From Siphlonurus alternatus (Eukaryota; Arthropoda; Insecta; Ephemeroptera; Siphlonuridae), in contig OX463788.1 in assembly GCA_949825025.1 (NCBI GenBank), positions 31,613,715 through 31,677,714 of the forward strand: a DNA stretch of 64,000 nucleotides, written 5' to 3'. The position numbers and the translations under genes were made by a program. This document shows, one piece after another, positions 12,897 through 24,560 of the stretch. The notes beneath the pieces were generated by a model. That model was not told where the DNA came from and made no database searches. It saw only the letters and a list, made by a program, of their open reading frames with translations. Every line of letters begins with the position of its first letter. The stretch's first letter is position 1.

Positions 12897-13130
12897 AAAT
12901 ATTCCTTTCAACTATACAGTATACGCAGTATGAAAAAAATGTTGTCTAAGTTTCAATTTGGTTTGTTACGAAATACTATAACAACAAAAATATATCGTAT
13001 ACTTTGTTCCACACAAAAATGCATTATAAGCACTGCATAATTATTATATGTATACACTAAATTTCATTGAAACACTATATCGTCGCTTGAGAATAGAAGT
13101 GCCCTAAATATGAATCATTAAATTATGTAG

Positions 13131-13131
<1 letters not shown>

Positions 13132-13200
<69 letters not shown>

Positions 13201-13209
13201 GAGAGAGAA

Positions 13210-13274
<65 letters not shown>
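13132..13274. repeat. (GA)n microsatellite
   Basis: About 143 bp of GA dinucleotides broken by a few single-base changes. It lies on the opposite strand sense from the CT array 236 bp upstream, so the two arrays could pair as an imperfect inverted repeat. Confidence 0.95.
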
Positions 13275-13277
<3 letters not shown>

Positions 13278-14040
13278 TCGCATTATAGCAAAAATAATTA
13301 TTTTACAAATATTGAAGATTTAATTTTTAATTTACCTGAGAAAACATTTAAATGTGTTTGTACACAACAATACAAACATTTGTTTAGAATTTTAGATACA
13401 CAACACAAAACATACATACACCTTATACTTACCTTGTTACCGACACAAAGTTTAACAAATATATATGGGTTTTGGATTTCTCTGTGAAATCTTTTCTTTT
13501 TTTTTTTTCTTTTTTTTTTGCGTGACTCTAACATTGATCTTCTATCACCTTTGAACATTGAAGTTATCGCAAAGTGATTGTCTTTTTGCTTGCATGCTTT
13601 CTCTTGCAATACTTTTAAAAAAATTGACTGTGTAATGCAATAACCATCAACTTTGTTCAATCTTTATTTAACAGGAAAACACTTAACACCATAATCCACA
13701 ATAAAAAAAAAAAAAAAAAATTGTAAATTTAGTTTGCGTGTTTTAGCTCATAATTCAACATTTCCATTTATTAACTTTGAATTTACATATAATTATACTG
13801 CATATTGTGTAGTTAAATATAATAAATATATGCTACATCATTATATAATTATAAATATAATATGTATTATCTGAAAAGAATTAAAAGGATATTTAGTTTT
13901 AAATTTCTGGGAGGTGCCTATATAAATACATTAGCTCATTGCATTCTTAGCTAACTATATTATCGTTGCGTTACCATGAATACAAAAATGCAATTAGTAT
14001 TTTCCTTTGTATACTTATGGGATTAGGCTCAAGAGTTTAC

Positions 14041-14062
14041 CCTTCCTTCCTTCCTTCCTTCC

Positions 14063-14122
<60 letters not shown>
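14041..14122. repeat. (CCTT)n then (CT)n compound microsatellite
   Basis: Six or more CCTT units (14041-14066) run straight into about 56 bp of CT dinucleotides. The tetranucleotide probably arose from the dinucleotide or the reverse. Confidence 0.93.
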
Positions 14123-14126
<4 letters not shown>

Positions 14127-14156
14127 ACTCTCCTCCAATGTCACGTACAGTCGTCG

Positions 14157-14263
14157 CCTCTGAAAAGTTTCGTTTGCAGCCTTGTTAATCACCATTAATC
14201 ACCATGCTCTGTGAGAGTATCACAATGGTGACTAACAAGGTTGCAAAAGAGAACTTTTCAGAG
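14157..14263. mobile_element. Short foldback element (107 bp inverted repeat)
   Basis: Arms 14157-14195 (CTCTGAAAAGTTT ... GCAGCCTTGTTAATCACCAT) and 14225-14263 are reverse complements with a few mismatches, separated by about 29 bp that include a second copy of TAATCACCAT. It looks like a MITE or solo hairpin. The target duplication is not clear, and the left end sits beside the CT array. Confidence 0.6.
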
Positions 14264-14574
14264 ACAAGGAGTGTATCATTTTGTACTGTATACCAACACT
14301 ATTGAGAAAATAAAATTGTTTTACTTTTTAATCAGTGACATACACTCTATTCTAAAATAATAATATAAACTCATTTTTTTTAAAAAACATATTGGTTCTG
14401 CAATTCTACACAGTAGTACGAGTTTGCTAATCAAAGAAACATTCCTATAAATTGTGAATAAGTATACGTATTTCTGTTGTTATGGTTTTAGGTTAAACGA
14501 AAAAACCACATTACCTCCCTTATAGCTGCATGATCGTGGATTTCATGAGATTTTGTGTGCTCTAATTCTCTGCT

Positions 14575-14661
14575 CTGTTGATGCCTCCTCGTCCTTCTCT
14601 TCTTCGTTATTGCTGTGCGCTCAGTCTTCCTACTCGCTGCCCCCTCGCACGTGCTTCGCCC

Positions 14662-14664
<3 letters not shown>
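14575..14664. other. GC-rich island abutting a (CT)n array
   Basis: A short pyrimidine- and CpG-rich block (CTCGTCC, GCTGTGCGCTC, CTCGCACGTGC) that leads straight into a CT array. It repeats the island-plus-array arrangement seen at 2668-2989. Confidence 0.35.

Positions 14665-14756
<92 letters not shown>
14665..14756. repeat. (CT)n microsatellite
   Basis: About 92 bp of uninterrupted CT dinucleotides. Confidence 0.95.
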
Positions 14757-14757
<1 letters not shown>

Positions 14758-15427
14758 AAATCTCATCCTCTATTCTAAACACGTGACACAACCATTGCAG
14801 GAGTTTTCTGTGCGAATAAGACACATTTCAAACACGGTACGCTAGTTCTCAAAGAAAAAAAAAATAGATTTCATCTTTCCTTCTTTTTAGTCATCCATAT
14901 AAAACCTTTGAGAAAAAATTTTGAAGCGACTTATGATAATAAGGGCAAAAAAATTATATAGGCTAAACCTAAACGTAATTTGTCAATGAATTTAAAAATT
15001 ATATAATTTTGTAGTCCATCAATGGTAATCTCAGTTCATTCATTTGATTTTCTTTGAAGTTTATATGTGAAGCCCATGATTCCTAATCCATTCTCCTCTT
15101 TGACAAGACTGATGAATGCAAAGTATGAAAGTTAATCAAAATTTATACGGTTTTTTTAATGAAAGTGAAGATATAAAAAGTTATCTAAAAATAAATGTAT
15201 CTTTTTGTCCTAATTAGTTTTGAAGCACATTTTCTGTAAATTAATTTAATTAATAGTTGAATTAAAATTTGAAAAAAAAAGCATTTTAATTTTTCATAGA
15301 TATTATATTTTTTATATATTATATTTTTTTAATCATATGTCATGTATGTTAAAATTGTTTTTGTTTTTTTCAATAATGTCTCTATTTGTAAATTTTTGAT
15401 GGGATGATATAGTTATAAATACAAGAC

Positions 15428-15690
15428 TTAAGAGTAAGGTAACGCCACCAATGTTAAAAAAAATCCCTCACACAAAAATTCTGAAAAAACTTTAAAATGT
15501 TCTCCTCTACACCCCCTATCAGTAGCTAAAATATCAGGTATACAAATTCATAACTCAAAAACTAGATCGAATTTGTAAACTTGATATTTTAGCTACTGAT
15601 AGGGGGTGTAGAGGAGAACATTTTAAATTTTTTTCAGAATTTTTGTGTGATGGATTTTTTTTAACATTGGTGGCGTTACCTTACCCTTAA
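15428..15690. mobile_element. Long-stem foldback MITE with TTAA ends, copy 2
   Basis: A 263-bp near-palindrome with TTAA at 15428-15431 and 15687-15690 and inverted ends TTAAGAGTAAGGTAACGCC / GGCGTTACCTTACCCTTAA. Subterminal blocks such as AAAATGTTCTCCTCTACA and TATCAGTAGCTAAAATATCA are shared with 10028-10383, so the two belong to one family with different centres. No coding capacity. Confidence 0.85.
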
Positions 15691-15894
15691 TATTTATATC
15701 ATTTTTATGCCAAGTAAAACAATAATATATTTATCAATGTGTTCAAAATTCATAAAATATTGATTTAGTTAACAATTTTAAATTATTTAATTTTAATTTT
15801 CTTTTGTAATAAAAACATTGTTTTATATCGAACTTTTGAAAATAAAATTAATTTTATGCATTGTTGATTAGCAAGGATTGTGGATTATAGTGAG

Positions 15895-16036
15895 TATTAT
15901 TTTGCAGGGCTCTGCAGCAGTGGCGACAGAGGTGGAGGTTGCTTCTGTTGCTGCCGTTGCTGCTGCCTAATTAGCACGGCGGGCGGGCGCGGGGGTGGGG
16001 GTGCCACAGCGGTGAGGCGGCGGGCGAGCGAGCGAG
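15895..16036 (+). promoter_or_regulatory. Candidate CpG-rich promoter / noncoding first exon of the GABA-B receptor gene
   Basis: A GC- and CpG-rich island about 1.2 kb upstream of the receptor start codon. It contains GCGGGCGGGCGCGGGGGTGG and ends in CGAG followed by GTACGT at 16037-16042, a good splice-donor match. A T-rich acceptor lies at 17025-17026, so a spliced noncoding leader joining 16036 to 17027 is plausible. No TATA box was seen, as is common for CpG-rich promoters. This is inference from position and splice-site shape; many similar islands in the window have no adjacent gene. Confidence 0.3.
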
Positions 16037-16205
16037 GTACGTACGCAGTCAGCGCAGAATTAAACCCGCCCCCTTGCCTCGCTCGTTCCTTTCAACGTAG
16101 TGCCAACGTTTTTAATTACAGTAACCTGCTAAAAGTGTTTGATAAGAGAGAAAGCTACAGAGTTTATCGAAATTACAATAATCTCCTGTATCATAAGCTT
16201 AGCTA

Positions 16206-17024
16206 AATTTTTTTATACAAATTTATAAAACAATATATTTATAATTATTTAATTTCATTTGTTATATTATTTACTTATGTATTTTCAGTTATTATTAATT
16301 TTTTTAAGGATGAGTTCTTTTCATAAATCATTATAATAGTTGCCGTCATAACCTAATCCAATGTCATAAATTCCTTCATTAAATTTACATTACTCATATA
16401 CATATTTACACTTAAGCACCTACCTATATGTAAAACGACTATCACAATGATGAAATTTTAAATGCAAATGTTTACATTACAATGTCTGACAATTAAAATG
16501 ATCAGATTAACTAAAACTAAAGAGTAAATGTAATAATCTTATATATTCAAGATTTTCAGAAGCATTTTAATTAAGCACACTTATAAATAATTATGAATAT
16601 TATTTTCCTTTTCCTTGTACAGAAAAATATAAAGATTTAAGAATACCATCCGTTTATACAAAGTTTATTGAAGAGTTTATTCCCAGCAGATTATGTTCTG
16701 GAAATATTAACAACCCTACTTTACGTATTTCAATATTACTACTTGCTTTTGTAACCTATTATAAAAATTGTTATATTAGCCATCATCTTTCTTTGATATT
16801 TTATATTATAAGTTAAAAGTGAAAAGCTATGTTAACAATAAAAGCACATATAGACTTTGAGATAAACCGTCCCCATGTAATTTTTATGAACTGAAAATTT
16901 GATTGAATTCTTTTTATTTTCACTTCTTCTCACAAAGAGAGAAAAAGAACTTGTCTTTCGTGCAAAGATAGTAGAGTGTTTTCTGAAAGCCTTTTTTTTT
17001 TTTTTTCTTTCTCTTTCTTCCTTT
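16206..17024. other. AT-rich stretch upstream of the receptor exon
   Basis: AT-rich sequence without recognisable genes, which would be a 5'-UTR intron if the upstream island is the first exon. It ends in a strong polypyrimidine tract (16991-17024). Confidence 0.45.
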
Positions 17025-17026
17025 AG
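17025..17026 (+). other. Candidate splice acceptor (AG)
   Basis: A run of about 34 pyrimidines, broken only once or twice, ends in CTTTAG, a textbook 3' splice site. It would start the exon that carries the receptor start codon. It is unproven without transcripts. Confidence 0.55.
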
Positions 17027-17233
17027 GTGTCACCCTTTTGAAAGAAGAAAAAAAGAATTGTACAAAATGGAAAGAACATTTGAGACGAACTTGGCCAACT
17101 TTATCCACGAAAATATTATTCACTTCATTGGTGACCTATCCTGAATGACTATCCATTCAACACTGTGAACGAAAAAATATATATATTGAAGAAATAAATG
17201 AACAAAATTTAGTCAGACAAAATAAGAAGAAAA
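17027..17233 (+). other. Putative 5' UTR with three consecutive short uORFs
   Basis: Between the candidate acceptor and the receptor ATG lie three upstream ORFs: 17067-17144 (25 codons, starting MERTF), 17145-17168 (MTIHSTL, beginning at the base after the first stop) and 17198-17212 (MNKI). The last one ends with TAG at 17210-17212, which is in frame with the receptor and closes the reading frame just before its start codon. Short uORFs commonly lower translation of the main ORF; whether these act is unknown. Confidence 0.5.
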
Positions 17234-17725
17234 ATGGTTAATGAAGACGAAGCCTATTTATTAAAAATGGCTATAATGGTGGACAAAATGAAGTGGTGGC
17301 AATTTAATAAAAAACTAAAAAGTGTATATTATAAAACTAGTGAAACTAAACATATATTAAATATTCATTGTTTAGTGTTTAATAAATTAAAAACAATAAG
17401 TGTTTGGACGTTTTTGTTAATTGTTATATTAATATTAAGTGTTAATTTATGTCAAGCTGCTTCTACATCTAATGCGTTAGCTGGAAGAGTAAGAATAAAT
17501 TCTGGCAGTTTGAATCCTCCATCTCAGAACGGTCAGCACTCTCAAAGCTCGTCTCGGCGACGTGACGTGTACATCGCGGGCTTCTTTCCGTTCGGCAAAC
17601 ACGTGGCGGAGTCTCGCTTGGGGCGCGGCGTGATGCCGGCCGTCAAACTCGCAGTCGACCACATCAACGATAACCCCGACGTGTTGCATAACTACCGCTT
17701 GCACATCTACTGGAACGACACTGAG
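17234..17725 (+). CDS. GABA-B-R2: GABA-B receptor subunit 2-like, first coding exon (N-terminal 164 residues)
   Basis: This encodes the N terminus of a class C G-protein-coupled receptor for GABA. In insects, subunit 2 pairs with subunit 1 and couples to Gi/o at neuronal membranes. Residues 54-74 are a strong hydrophobic signal segment (WTFLLIVILILSVNL), with likely cleavage after CQA (residue 75). Residues 76-110 are a Ser/Arg-rich linker. From residue 111 the sequence DVYIAGFFPFGKH, then GRGVMPAVKLAVDHIN and YRLHIYWNDTE, is the conserved start of the Venus-flytrap domain. From memory this resembles insect subunit 2 (GRGVMP, WNDT) more than subunit 1. The ATG at 17234 has A at -3 and G at +4 and follows an in-frame stop at 17210. 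Met12, 15 and 19 are alternative starts that would shorten a long pre-signal region. The exon ends in phase 0 at GAG|GTGAGT. Codons up to about residue 100 are AT-rich and those after are GC-rich. The remaining exons are not in the window. GABA-B identity is firm; subtype is moderate. Confidence 0.85.
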
Positions 17726-17731
17726 GTGAGT
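17726..17731 (+). other. Splice donor of the GABA-B receptor exon
   Basis: GAG|GTGAGT matches the donor consensus almost perfectly and falls where similarity to the receptor family stops. The frame stays open for 13 more codons of unrelated sequence, to 17767. Confidence 0.85.
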
Positions 17732-17769
17732 ACCGGCACACCCCGCCAGGGGCACTACTTTCAATGATA

Positions 17770-19320
17770 GATCTGGGACATTAAAAACTAAAATATTGGT
17801 ACTTATAAATGTCTTATGGTGATTTTTCTAGATAAAAAAACTGTAGTTCACACGTTTCTCGTTCATCGTGTACATGCATAAAATTTAATTGAAATAATAT
17901 GCAACTTTTGTGTCTAGAAACTTGCCATATAAGACAAGGACGTCTTGTATATAGTTTCTAAGTTATCAATTTTAAATGGAACACTTTTTCTTTTTTGTCC
18001 TATATCCACCATTGATGCATGTATATAAGTTATGTGAACGAGCAAGTGAGCGTGTTTGCTAGCCTCTTTTAAAAGTATAATGTGCTATGACTTACAGGAA
18101 GTTTATTATAAATTGAAGAAACGGTAAATAAGTGTTATTTGAATTATTCGTTCCGTTTGTATAATTAATTCTACACTATATTATATATAGAGCTAAGCAG
18201 CGTGATGCACAAGCAGCCTCTTTTACCATGAAAAATTAAGTAAAGTGAACAAAAATTGAGCTACGGTTGTGAAATCAGGGCCCCCAACCGACCTAATATA
18301 AGCAACCAGAATTATATAGAAGAAAATTGGAGGGCAGACCCAGCACGAAAATATAGTCACTATAAATAATTATAAGGAGAATGCTACTACAAAGACCACA
18401 ATTTTCCTCTACGTTCTTCATGGTTGTTTATATTTCTAACTTAATTTTTTTATTATTTTTTTTTTATGTTAAGAATCCCGTCAATCGTAATATCAATAAA
18501 TCGTACGTTGACGGAAAGCACTTAGGGGGAGGGGTCTTATTTGAATTCAATAGAAGTTTTTGGTTTGTTTAATGTTCATTCTAAGGGCTTTTCAGTTAGT
18601 TAAAAAAACATTGAGTGCTTCGTTTCTATATAGCATTTTATTATATTATTTACTTAAATTTACTGATGAGACTACTACATTAATTGAATACTACAGAAAA
18701 GACGTAATTTTAAATTCTGTTTTAATAGCACTTGCCTTTTACAGTGCTATATTTTTAAATGATTTTTGTTCCTTGAACGTCCATTTTAAATGATAATGTA
18801 AAAAAAAAAAAAAAAATGCAAACTTTGCTGAATAACATTTATATTTTTTCTTTTGAAACGATAGTAGAGTATTAATTAATACAACCAATATGAATGACAT
18901 TATAAGTTTTCATATAAACTCGACGTATTAAAGTTAGCCTACTTATAATATAAGGACCACGAGCTTCTATATAATATATCTTAAAGTTTTTAAGTTCTTG
19001 AACTTGATAACTTAACTAACACTTCTTTCGCTATAGAACTTTACCATTAGAGAAACTTTACGTAATAAATCATGATATTATCTTATGGAGCTCTACAGGA
19101 TTTAAATCCCTTTATTGAGAGCTCAAAGAGGCAAAGAATGTTGTTGACCTTAGTGTTATACTGAAATCCACAACAATATAGAATGATATCATTAAACACA
19201 TTAACAGTGTATAGTAAAGGAATTTTAACATTCATTTCATAAATATTATTAAAAAAAATAAATTTCGTTGATTTGTTTTTAAATACGTTGATGTAATATT
19301 ACCTTAACAATGGTAGTGAT
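17770..19320. other. AT-rich intronic stretch, nothing recognised
   Basis: AT-rich sequence with a poly-A tract near 18800-18816. The small ORFs at 18381-18793 are Phe/Leu-rich and AT-driven. Confidence 0.5.
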
Positions 19321-19323
19321 TTA

Positions 19324-19650
19324 TGACGTCATTCTACATTTCGTGAGTTTCTAGTGTACACAAAGCAGCTTGCGTGACAAAGTATCGACAAACATCACAG
19401 TGAGCATATAGTAGGTCAGCCGCGATCGACTAAAACAATCCCAAAAGTCTATTTGAGACAAACAACGATGTCGCTCCTGCCCGTTGCTTGCTGGCAAATC
19501 CCTCCTTCTTTCTTTGTTGCCGCCCTTGCCACCTTATCATTCAATAAAATTATGCTACCGTCTCAGCTACAGCACAATATGACGCTTGATGACGGCTCGA
19601 TACTTCGCAACATAGCCAACCAAATAATAAATACTGACACTCTAAATTTA
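19324..19650. other. GC-enriched island starting with a CRE
   Basis: Begins with TGACGTCA at 19324-19331 and is clearly richer in G/C than its flanks, with scattered CpGs (GCCGCGATCGAC near 19419-19430). A + strand open frame from 19453 is unrecognised, including an unusual stretch rich in Ala, Leu and Pro. A regulatory role is more likely than coding. Confidence 0.3.
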
Positions 19651-19699
19651 ATAAAAATCATTTGCATGATTGGTCAACCATTAAAATTGTTAATATTTT

Positions 19700-22430
19700 T
19701 TAGATAATGCAGCTACAAAAGAGTTACTGAACTATAATATTATAATATGTACAGTAGAGTGAAATAAATATAAAACGGGAGGTAATAAAGAACAGTTATT
19801 CTTTACTATAAAAAGGGAACGATATAACAAATTATTACCATTGAATGCCTCCAGCAGCATTAACGTTCTGATCGTTTTTCTGTTTTTACAATAGTTTGAT
19901 TCAGTTATAATAATGTACATCATGAAAAGTGATTGCAACATTTTGTAAATATTTATAAAATTCGAACCAACAGTGTCAAAGATAAAAATAAGTTTTACAC
20001 ATAATTTCTTAAGGGAAAAAAATATATATAATTTGAACTAAATCTTTTTAGCTTTCTTTCTATTTTACTATAAAAAAATATTAAAAAAAAAACATGAAAT
20101 ATGAAACTACGTGAAACATTCCTTCATTACTTGGAAAAACTCAGAAGTAAAAATCGAACGATCCAAATGAGTTCTACTGCATATTGGTAAGGGGAAAGGC
20201 GTAAAATAAAGCATGCTCGCGTTTTCCAGTTGATCAGGCAGAAGGCGTAAGCGATATGATTCGATGTGAACGGCAGATTGCGGTGACTTGCCTGCTTGCT
20301 TCCTTGAGCTAAAACCAAGTAAAGGAAAAGTACTGCAAACTTTACGCCGAGATATATAATTTTATTAAAAATCTCTTTTTTTTTTTAAAAAACTTATTTG
20401 AAAACTCGTTTCATCATCGAAAGTTAAATGAAACGTCAAAGCAAATCAAGGAAAATATTTTTTATATCTTAATTTAAAGGCTGAAAAATAATAATAATAA
20501 AAATATATCAAAGATTTTCTCATTTAATGTACTCCAAGCTTAACTTTTAGTTTTAGTTACTGCGGTTCAAAAAGTGTGATTACTATAGCAACGGCGTCTT
20601 TCACTACTTCATGTTATATAATAATGAGTTCAAACAAGACAACTACACTTTCTGATAGGTATTTTTTTTTAACTCTAAAGGTTGAAAGAAAACCTTTATC
20701 GCAGTTCTATTTATTTCGTTTTTCTATCGATGTTACAGTTTCCCATAATTTCTAAGCCTGAGAGTAACACTCAGGCTTAGACTTTCAGAAATCTAAGACA
20801 AAAACCGAAACTGTTGATTGAAAAACAATTTGATAAAATAAAATAAAGTGTATTCTAATTGCATGTTTGTTCGATGCTATATAATATAAACTATATAAAA
20901 AATTAAATTATCTAGATTTTATATTGATTTTCTTTTAATTGTTAATTTTAAATATCACAAAATGAATTTACAATATAAATTACAAATTTTGCGTCTAAAA
21001 AATATTCTGTTAATTATAGTCAGATTGATAGTTTTAATTAAAAATATGCCTAATTGTTTTCATAATTACATAATTTTGTTACTTCGAGGCATAAATTTTA
21101 AATTCTCATCACAACAAAAGCATTTAATTTTGTGTAACTCAATATCATAAAGGAAATTTAATGTAATTTATCACAAAATTTGTTTATCTTAATATCGTTA
21201 TCATTACAAAATAGGTCATAATATTAAATTTGTATCACATTTAGCAGCAATCAAAAGTAAATTTGATTTTGCATACTTCTGACAAATGAAATTTCCTTAT
21301 ATAAATTGATGTAGGATATTTAATCCTGATGATCAAGGTATTTATATAATCTTATTTTGAGATGACACTATTAATGAGAGAGGAACAACGTTAATCGATC
21401 ATAGCTGGACAGCGGTGGCAGTGGTGGCGGCTAGTAATCAGCAGTGTGATGCGATACCTAATGAGTTGGATATGACAGACTAATCCTCGGGAAAATTGGA
21501 TTATATGTACATCATGTACTAATTGTCAATTTAAATGATGAAATTCTAGTTTTGTAATTAAAACTTTTTCATCGGCTTAATTTTTGTTAAAACCTACTTT
21601 TAAAATAGAATAAATACGATAGTAAATATTTGTAAGTTACGAAAATTAATTAGTCTGAAGGAAAGAAAATTGTTTATAAATTGTTGATTTGGGTAATTTT
21701 ACTTTGAAGTTGTCTATAATTTATTTGAAAAAATAAACAAGTTATTACAACTATTAATTGATTATTTCTTCATAACTATTATTTGTGTATGTTTATTAAA
21801 AAAAAGTCTTATCTTATTATTTCATTTGGTTTTCATAAATTTACTTACTTTTGCACTTAATTGCTTAATTCGAGTGTTTTAATTGTTTTCAATATATAGT
21901 TTCATTTGTCTTTAAAATGTGATGTTTTATTTTAAGCTTAGCATGATGCTAAAAGTAGAATATATATTATTATGTGGGGTACAAAAAACTTCAAAAATTG
22001 TTATTGCATTATACTCTGCATGTCCGTACAATTACGCAACTATTAACATGATGAAAAAATAAACAAAAAACATCCTCTCTTTGCATGTTTAAACAATTAT
22101 GCATCATGAGTTTAAAATTCCTCTAAATGTTATATGAATAAAATGTATCTGACTAAAATGTAAAAAAAAAAGTGTTTGTAATATTGTAATACAGTATTTT
22201 ATAGAAAATATTTATGAATAGAATAAATAAACAATATAAAAAACATTCAATATATACCATATTGAATTATGAAAGTACAGCACATATGTAATGCATGTTG
22301 GCATCAATCACGCATCAAACATTGAAGTATGTACTAATATACGAGAGTGGAAAATTGCCACTTTAATAATTTCCATAGCGCAATACTAATTTTGTTGATG
22401 TGTTGGGTAAAAATCAATGTGCCATTAGAA
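19700..22430. other. AT-rich intronic stretch with one tight hairpin
   Basis: AT-rich filler. The only clear structure is the hairpin at 20751-20781; a modest G-rich patch lies near 21405-21440 (GGTGGCAGTGGTGGCGG). Confidence 0.5.
20751..20781. repeat. Perfect 12-bp-stem hairpin
   Basis: TCTAAGCCTGAG, a 7-nt loop, then CTCAGGCTTAGA. The similarity extends weakly outward (CAGTTT on both sides), so this may be the core of an eroded foldback element. It is not followed by a T-run or other terminator-like feature. Confidence 0.55.
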
Positions 22431-22434
22431 TAGC

Positions 22435-22680
22435 ATGTCTATACTCTGACCTGCTTGCCTGCCTGCCACCCACCGATATAGACTTTTGTATTGACCTCGA
22501 GGTAGAGAGGTGGAACACAGAGTTCATTTTTTTTTTTTTTTTTTACCTGCTGCGATCGCCGAAGAAATCAATGTTGAGAAGCAAACAGCGAGTGAAGGGT
22601 CTCTCTCTCCTCCACATGGCCAGGCCGCGGAGAGAGGTTCAATCAACCGCACATGCTGCTCACAACCGCAAAATTCTTAA
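22435..22680. other. GC-enriched island with CTGCCTGC repeats and a poly-T tract
   Basis: Contains CTGCTTGCCTGCCTGCC near 22451-22467, a run of about 17 T near 22528-22544, and a GC-rich half with GGCCGCGG. The + strand ORF across it is not recognised. Confidence 0.3.
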
Positions 22681-22689
22681 CATTAAATA

Positions 22690-24050
22690 ATGCAAAAAAG
22701 AAGAGTTACACTATTTCATGGTTTTCATGAATCAGCATAGAGATTGCTTGAATATATATTATTAATTTATAATATCTATCGGATAATATCTGTACCGAAA
22801 TCAATAACAAATATAGTTTTCTATACTAAATTTTGTTTATATTCAAGTTAGTTATACAGTTTCAAACATAAAATAGTCTCATTGGAAGTTCACTTCTGCT
22901 TCACTAAATGGTATTTTTTAAATTTTAAAATATGACATCGAGATCAGTACTTTGAATATAAAACTTTTTCAAAGTTTAAAATTAAATTGCCTACCTTGAA
23001 GTTTCAACTACTTTCACTGGTGATATTTCATTGGCAGGACTGTTTTTATCAAATAAAACTTCACAGCTCTTTTAACTTTATATAATATGTAAGGCTACTT
23101 TTACCTGTAGGTATAAGTTTTTTTGAGGATTAGTTAATCCTATTAGTGGCAGGCACAGACTTAACTTGTAGAGTTATCCTTCTTCTTCTTCTTCTCCCCC
23201 CCCCCCTTCTCTCTCTGCTTTTTTATAAATAACATATGAAATTAAATCCCTTCCCCTACCATCTTCTCTAATTGTCTTTGTTTTAGCTTCTTCATATTAC
23301 TACACCCTTTTACTCTAATTATGTATATCAAGGTGTATTTTATACAGGATATATTAATCATTCAAATGTAATATTCTTCAATCACGCAATGCGCCTCCTG
23401 ACTGGCGGCTGCCAATATCAGCTGACTCATGTCGCCAATGTAATCAACCATATTGACCAAAATAACTCGTTTCACGTCATTAATCTTTACTTTCGATTGG
23501 AATTGATGAGCCACTTGATTGGATTTAGAGATAATTAAAATCTCAAAGTATCATCAGAGCATGTAAGAATTTAGTCTATCATAACATTTCATTTAATCAA
23601 TATTAATGTCGTGGTTATACAAAATGGCATAAATCCATAAATACTTTACGAGAATAAGTTCAATGTTGAGAGTTTTGTCATTTTACATGCAGTCTCCTTC
23701 TGATTTAGGTTTTACCAATGACTTTTAGTGTTTAATGTGTTAATTGTTAATTTGCTTTTTTACTAAATGCTTATTTTTTAAAACCATAAAATATTAAATA
23801 AACTTAAATTTTAGTGTTTTTAAAAAGTAATAAACTTTTATGTATATAAATATATTGTTGACATATTTTTAGTCTGCATAAAAAAATACTTAATGTTCTA
23901 ACAAATATTAAATTTGTATTTTAGATTTTAAAATAGATTTTCTCGTAGTATAATTATTATGTAAAAAAATTCGACTATACTTATATACAAAAGTAAAATA
24001 ACAAAAATATTGTATAATTTCATCACATAAGCATGCAAAAGAAAATTTCA
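22690..24050. other. AT-rich intronic stretch, nothing recognised
   Basis: AT-rich with a short CTT/C-run near 23180-23210. No gene or defined repeat element seen. Confidence 0.5.
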
Positions 24051-24059
24051 GTTGTTGCC

Positions 24060-24305
24060 TTTTACATTGTTGGCTGGTGTCCATAATATTTTGGCCCGAA
24101 GCCACGGCGACGACGACGACGGCATCAGAGGCTGCCGCAACCAGCCAGTGTCGCTCCAACACACCTGTGGCCATTTACTCTCGCGACCTGACACGGCACT
24201 GCATGCTCCTCGCTCCCTCCGTCTCCCCAATAACAGGCACGCTGCACATTTGTATGCTAGACAAACCTTCTTTCTAGCTTTAAATTTCAAGGCAGCCCAC
24301 ACACC
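24060..24305. other. GC/CpG-rich island, open on both strands
   Basis: A CpG-rich block with GGCGACGACGACGACGGC near 24105-24122. Several overlapping ORFs on both strands cross it, none with a recognised domain. It fits the general island pattern of this intron. Confidence 0.35.
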
Positions 24306-24472
24306 TTACTGAAATTTCTCAAGTATATAAATATAATAATATGCTCCTCCTAATTGCTATCAATATTATAAGATAACAATTTTTAAAAGAAACGATTTAT
24401 TTGCTTGGTAACCTGCTTCAATTAAGTTTAAGGTATAACCTGTGAATTTGTCTGTCAAGGTGACACCTTAAA

Positions 24473-24560
24473 AAACGTGGCAACACTGTTCCACTAGCAA
24501 TGTGACTCTGGGAGGAGTGCTGGGTGGTGACTACAATCCCTTTAGAGCGTTGCCACATTT
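24473..24560. repeat. Short inverted repeat flanking a G-rich core
   Basis: AACGTGGCAACACTG on the left and AGCGTTGCCACATTT on the right are imperfect reverse complements about 60 bp apart, around GACTCTGGGAGGAGTGCTGG. Possibly a small MITE; no target duplication identified. Confidence 0.35.

Noticed and set aside
13298..13660. 120-codon - strand ORF with a GTAAGT donor-like site near 13431
   Set aside because: The frame includes a poly-Lys run from a T-tract, no family was recognised, and no acceptor or neighbouring exon was identified. One good donor match is not enough.
16899..17144. 81-codon + strand ORF just upstream of the receptor
   Set aside because: Its middle is the translated polypyrimidine tract of the candidate acceptor; only its last 25 codons are kept as a possible uORF.
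17477..17764. 95-codon - strand ORF opposite the receptor exon
   Set aside because: Shadow of the GC-rich coding part on the + strand.
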